Below, piece by piece: positions 61,719-64,000 of a stretch of DNA of 64,000 nucleotides. Numbering within the stretch: the first letter of the stretch is position 1; each line of letters starts with the position of its first letter. This DNA is from Jeotgalibaca ciconiae. Lineage in GTDB: Bacteria > Bacillota > Bacilli > Lactobacillales > Aerococcaceae. The stretch covers positions 434,001 through 498,000 of the forward strand of contig NZ_CP034465.1 in assembly GCF_003955755.1 (NCBI RefSeq). The letters run 5' to 3'. A model generated the notes under the pieces. The model made no database searches and was not told where the DNA came from. It saw only the letters and a list, made by a program, of their open reading frames with translations. Made by a program: the position numbers and the translations under genes.

Positions 61719-62852
61719 TTAGTGATGAATACTATAATCAATCGGTGATGATTGTCCTGACCACACTTTTCTAGAAGTCCATTCTTTGGCAGTATCTACC
61801 CAAAATGGATGTGATTCCGGAAGACCTAAAGGCAGGAAAACTGCTAAGGCTAGGTATAGGCTTCCTACGCCAATATATGATTCCGCTAATTCAGGTTGGT
61901 ATCCATAAACACCAGGTTGCAGCCAACCATTATCAGTAAATGTATGTGGTGAGCTCATAACTTTCTTAATGACAGCAGATAAGGCAGATCTTACTTGGGC
62001 GCTAGATACTTCTGCTGGTAGCCGTTCTTGTGAAGCGGCTTGCGATAATGCTTGGAACGCACCAAATCTATAAACAATTGAGCGTCCGATAATTGGATAT
62101 GAGCCATCTGGTGCAATCAAACGTTCTTGAATAGCTGCATAACGAATAAATCGAGGTAACATCTTTTCTCGATATTTTTCCAACTCCATGCTTTCCTCTA
62201 CAAAAAAATCCAATAAATCAATCGCCATCGGCTGCATTACAAAGCTATTATAATAATCCCAATGAAAAATAGGTCCGTCTCCATAAACCCCATCACCTAA
62301 ATACCAATCATCTAATAACCGAATTGCATAAATAACCCGCAGAATATCATATTCTGCTCCTAAAACAGCAAGCGCTCCTTCCACCATCGCTGAAAACAAA
62401 TTCCAATTCATATTTGGCGGGATTATCTTTCTAGTTTTCTTTAATGCTTTAATCACATTTTCTAAAACTTCATCTTGAAGTCTCTCCCTTGAAAAGTTAG
62501 GTGCCCTTACAATAAAATGTGCCATAAAAGCTGCATCTACTAAAGGTTGCCCTTGTTCGGAAAAAATCATATAGTCTGGAGATTTTGGATCTGTCGCATG
62601 CTCAAAAGATTGAGTAATCATATGACGGTAATGTTCCTGTAATTTCTTTTCTTCTGAATCAGTTATATCCGTTAATTCGATCCAAGGTGCTAATCCAGCA
62701 ATTGTTCGTCCAAAAGCTTCCAACATGCCATACTTTTTGCGTTCAGGATGAAAAGTGGTTGGTAATTCTTGATGCAGCCGTCCCTCACTTAAAGAAGTTA
62801 ATACTGGCGTGGCAATTTTGTTTAATACTTCTAACCACTCTTTACGGTTCAT
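61719..62852 (-). CDS. DUF2264-family protein, possible glycoside hydrolase
   Basis: 377 residues from the ATG at 62852; AGGAGAGAG upstream decides this start over a longer frame. An all-helical, (alpha/alpha)-toroid-like protein with KYGMLEAFGRTIAGLAPW (near 40-58), NWNLFSAMVEGAL, YGDGPIFHWDYYNSFVMQP and NGWLQPGVYGYQPELAESYI, which I associate with DUF2264. Members occur in plant-polysaccharide loci; I recall a link of such proteins with a recently defined uronidase family, without being certain. No signal peptide, so cytosolic. Likely cotranscribed with the GH43 to its right, from which repeat copy D separates it. Confidence 0.75.
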   Translation of the reverse strand: MNRKEWLEVLNKIATPVLTSLSEGRLHQELPTTFHPERKKYGMLEAFGRTIAGLAPWIELTDITDSEEKKLQEHYRHMITQSFEHATDPKSPDYMIFSEQGQPLVDAAFMAHFIVRAPNFSRERLQDEVLENVIKALKKTRKIIPPNMNWNLFSAMVEGALAVLGAEYDILRVIYAIRLLDDWYLGDGVYGDGPIFHWDYYNSFVMQPMAIDLLDFFVEESMELEKYREKMLPRFIRYAAIQERLIAPDGSYPIIGRSIVYRFGAFQALSQAASQERLPAEVSSAQVRSALSAVIKKVMSSPHTFTDNGWLQPGVYGYQPELAESYIGVGSLYLALAVFLPLGLPESHPFWVDTAKEWTSRKVWSGQSSPIDYSIHH

Positions 62853-62932
62853 TATTTTCTCTCTCCTTTTGTTGCCATTTGTTAATTTCACTCGCTGCTA
62901 ACAAACATGTACTCACCCAGTGATAAAGTGAA

Positions 62933-63104
62933 GGGATTGGGAAGAAACTCCAGCCCCTTGACTATACCCGAATGATGCAGCGTAAACGTGCTCAAAAAGG
63001 CAGCCCCGACGTCCACTTCACGAATAATGCTCAGATGGTTTGCAACCATCCTGCGCTTATTCGCTCCAGTGATTCGGGGCTAAACACCTTTTTTCCCACT
63101 CTCT
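62933..63104 (-). repeat. hairpin-rich interspersed repeat, copy D
   Basis: Nearly identical to copy A over its length; sense strand minus, starting 15 bp beyond the stop of the GH43 gene at 63119. The apical stem GATGGTT/AACCATC is kept with a changed loop, while the distal GGGGCTGG arm is mutated to GGGATTGG. Confidence 0.85.
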
Positions 63105-63118
63105 TCCACTTTCATGTA

Positions 63119-64000
63119 TCAAACAATGACTCTTCTCATCAACCCTTCTTCATCGAAATCAACGGGTGAAATGCATGTTTCTCGATTGTATCCTTTCTCT
63201 CCTTCAGGATAATTTTCCAAAGGTGTTCCGAAACGATGGTATGCGATATAATAGCTATCTTCTTCGGTTTCTTTAAAAATACTATGATGGCCAGTCCCTA
63301 ATATATTTCTTTCAGAATATTTTTCTAATACTGGATACAAATATTCGACTGGTCCAAATAAACTTTTTGATATCCCATAATTGATATGGTAATTTTCACT
63401 TCCCGTATCATCGCAAGACCATGTAAAATGATACAATCCTCCCCGTTTAAAGACTTCCACAGCTTCACGAAAGTCAACCAACCCCTGATATTCTTTCACG
63501 GTGCCTTCTTTATAACTTATCATATCTTCATTCAATTCAACAATCGCTCCACTATCTCCATTACCAAACAGTAAATAATCTCTACCTTCCTCTTGATAAA
63601 TGCTTGGATCAATCATTTGATCCATTCGCAAGTTCTCGGCTTTGATTAATTCTGGTGTCAATAACGGTTCCTCTGACGATTTAAATGGTCCTGTCGGATT
63701 ATCACTTACAGCTACTCCTATACAAGACTGTCCATCTGACCGTTTGCCGCAGAAATAGTAATAATATTTACCGTTCTTTTCTGCGATGCATGGGGCCCAA
63801 GCGTTCCCAACTGCCCACGGAACCTGTTCTGTTGTAAGATCAACAATCACATTTTGGCGGGTAAAATCTCGCAGTTTTTTTGATTTAAAAACTGAAAAGG
63901 CACTTCCTCCCCACCCTTTAATGCCATCGGTAGTAGGGTAAATATAGTAGTCTTCTCCAAATCTGACTAAATCAGGATCTGCCCACAGACCTTCAAGTAC
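63119..64000 (-). CDS. GH43-type glycosidase, N-terminus outside window
   Basis: About 294 residues are visible; the frame is open to the right edge, so the gene starts beyond it. The catalytic base is in GLWADPDLVRFGEDYYIYP, near the visible start; SFDP-type segments follow: NAWAPCIAEKNGKYYYYFCG, DQMIDPSIYQEEGRDYLLFGNG, FREAVEVFKRGGLYHFTWS with the probable acid Glu, and GTGHHSIFK. This is a complete GH43 propeller of the arabinofuranosidase/xylosidase kind; whether a signal peptide or extra domain precedes it cannot be seen. Repeat copy D lies 15 bp behind the stop. Confidence 0.88.
   Translation of the reverse strand, partial: VLEGLWADPDLVRFGEDYYIYPTTDGIKGWGGSAFSVFKSKKLRDFTRQNVIVDLTTEQVPWAVGNAWAPCIAEKNGKYYYYFCGKRSDGQSCIGVAVSDNPTGPFKSSEEPLLTPELIKAENLRMDQMIDPSIYQEEGRDYLLFGNGDSGAIVELNEDMISYKEGTVKEYQGLVDFREAVEVFKRGGLYHFTWSCDDTGSENYHINYGISKSLFGPVEYLYPVLEKYSERNILGTGHHSIFKETEEDSYYIAYHRFGTPLENYPEGEKGYNRETCISPVDFDEEGLMRRVIV

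Noticed and set aside
852-63104. The four-copy repeat as a CRISPR array
   Set aside because: Copies are tens of kilobases apart, about 170 bp long, in both orientations, with no spacers and no cas genes.

Overview
The window looks like a carbohydrate-utilisation island of a low-GC Gram-positive bacterium, most likely in the Lactobacillales (Carnobacteriaceae- or Enterococcus-like; genus not determinable by eye). The reasons are A+T-rich sequence, strong AGGAGG-type ribosome sites, sigma-A promoters (TTGACA-17-TATAAT), cre-like CcpA sites, a PTS of the lactose/cellobiose class, ABC sugar importers without their own ATPase, YesM/YesN and YesL (DUF624) proteins, and lipobox lipoproteins. Product names rest on motif recognition from memory; no database search was run.

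Layout. 1-1022: 3' part of an IS110-family transposase and copy A of a hairpin-rich repeat. 1028-5769: minus-strand unit GH36 alpha-galactosidase, GntR, ROK kinase, methyltransferase, behind a promoter with a cre-like site. 5893-7886: DsbA/FrnE-like oxidoreductase, an unknown protein, repeat copy B and a decayed intergenic stretch. 7886-13406: YhdH-type oxidoreductase, GntR regulator, and a cellobiose-type PTS (IIC, IIA, IIB) with a GH1 phospho-beta-glucosidase. 13638-15936: M20 amidohydrolase, TRIC-family channel, GNAT acetyltransferase.

16000-28417 (minus): GH42 beta-galactosidase, then an ABC importer (two permeases and lipoprotein), a GH43 exo-beta-1,3-galactanase-like enzyme, YesM/YesN, YesL and a clan-A hydrolase resembling GH50. 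This reads as a galactan/arabinogalactan unit. 29593-40997 (minus): an arabinan unit with YesL, two permeases, a cytosolic GH93-like enzyme, a lipoprotein, a secreted GH93-like enzyme with a CBM, GH43 exo-arabinofuranosidase, lipoprotein GH43 endo-arabinanase, GH51 arabinofuranosidase and a small Cys-rich protein. The divergent ArsR-type regulator at 41494 has an unusual C-terminal domain; an IS256 element with a perfect 8-bp target duplication lies just behind it.

44268-50848: AraC regulator with a coupled leader peptide, GH31, GH27, a wrecked GH4 alpha-galactosidase gene and another AraC. 51029-56264: an orphan membrane protein and a third ABC importer with YesL. 56399-61446: an unidentified gene remnant, a second GH50-like hydrolase translationally coupled to a GH43, and a second ArsR-type regulator paralogous to the first. 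61719-64000: a DUF2264 protein, repeat copy D and a GH43 gene running off the end.

Together the enzymes could take apart arabinan, type I/II galactan and alpha-galactoside side chains of plant pectin. A few are secreted (endo-arabinanase, GH93a). Most lack signal peptides, so oligosaccharides are probably imported by the three importers, powered by a shared ATPase encoded elsewhere, and finished inside the cell. Regulation appears layered: CcpA at the promoters, and ArsR-like, AraC, GntR and YesMN as local sensors.
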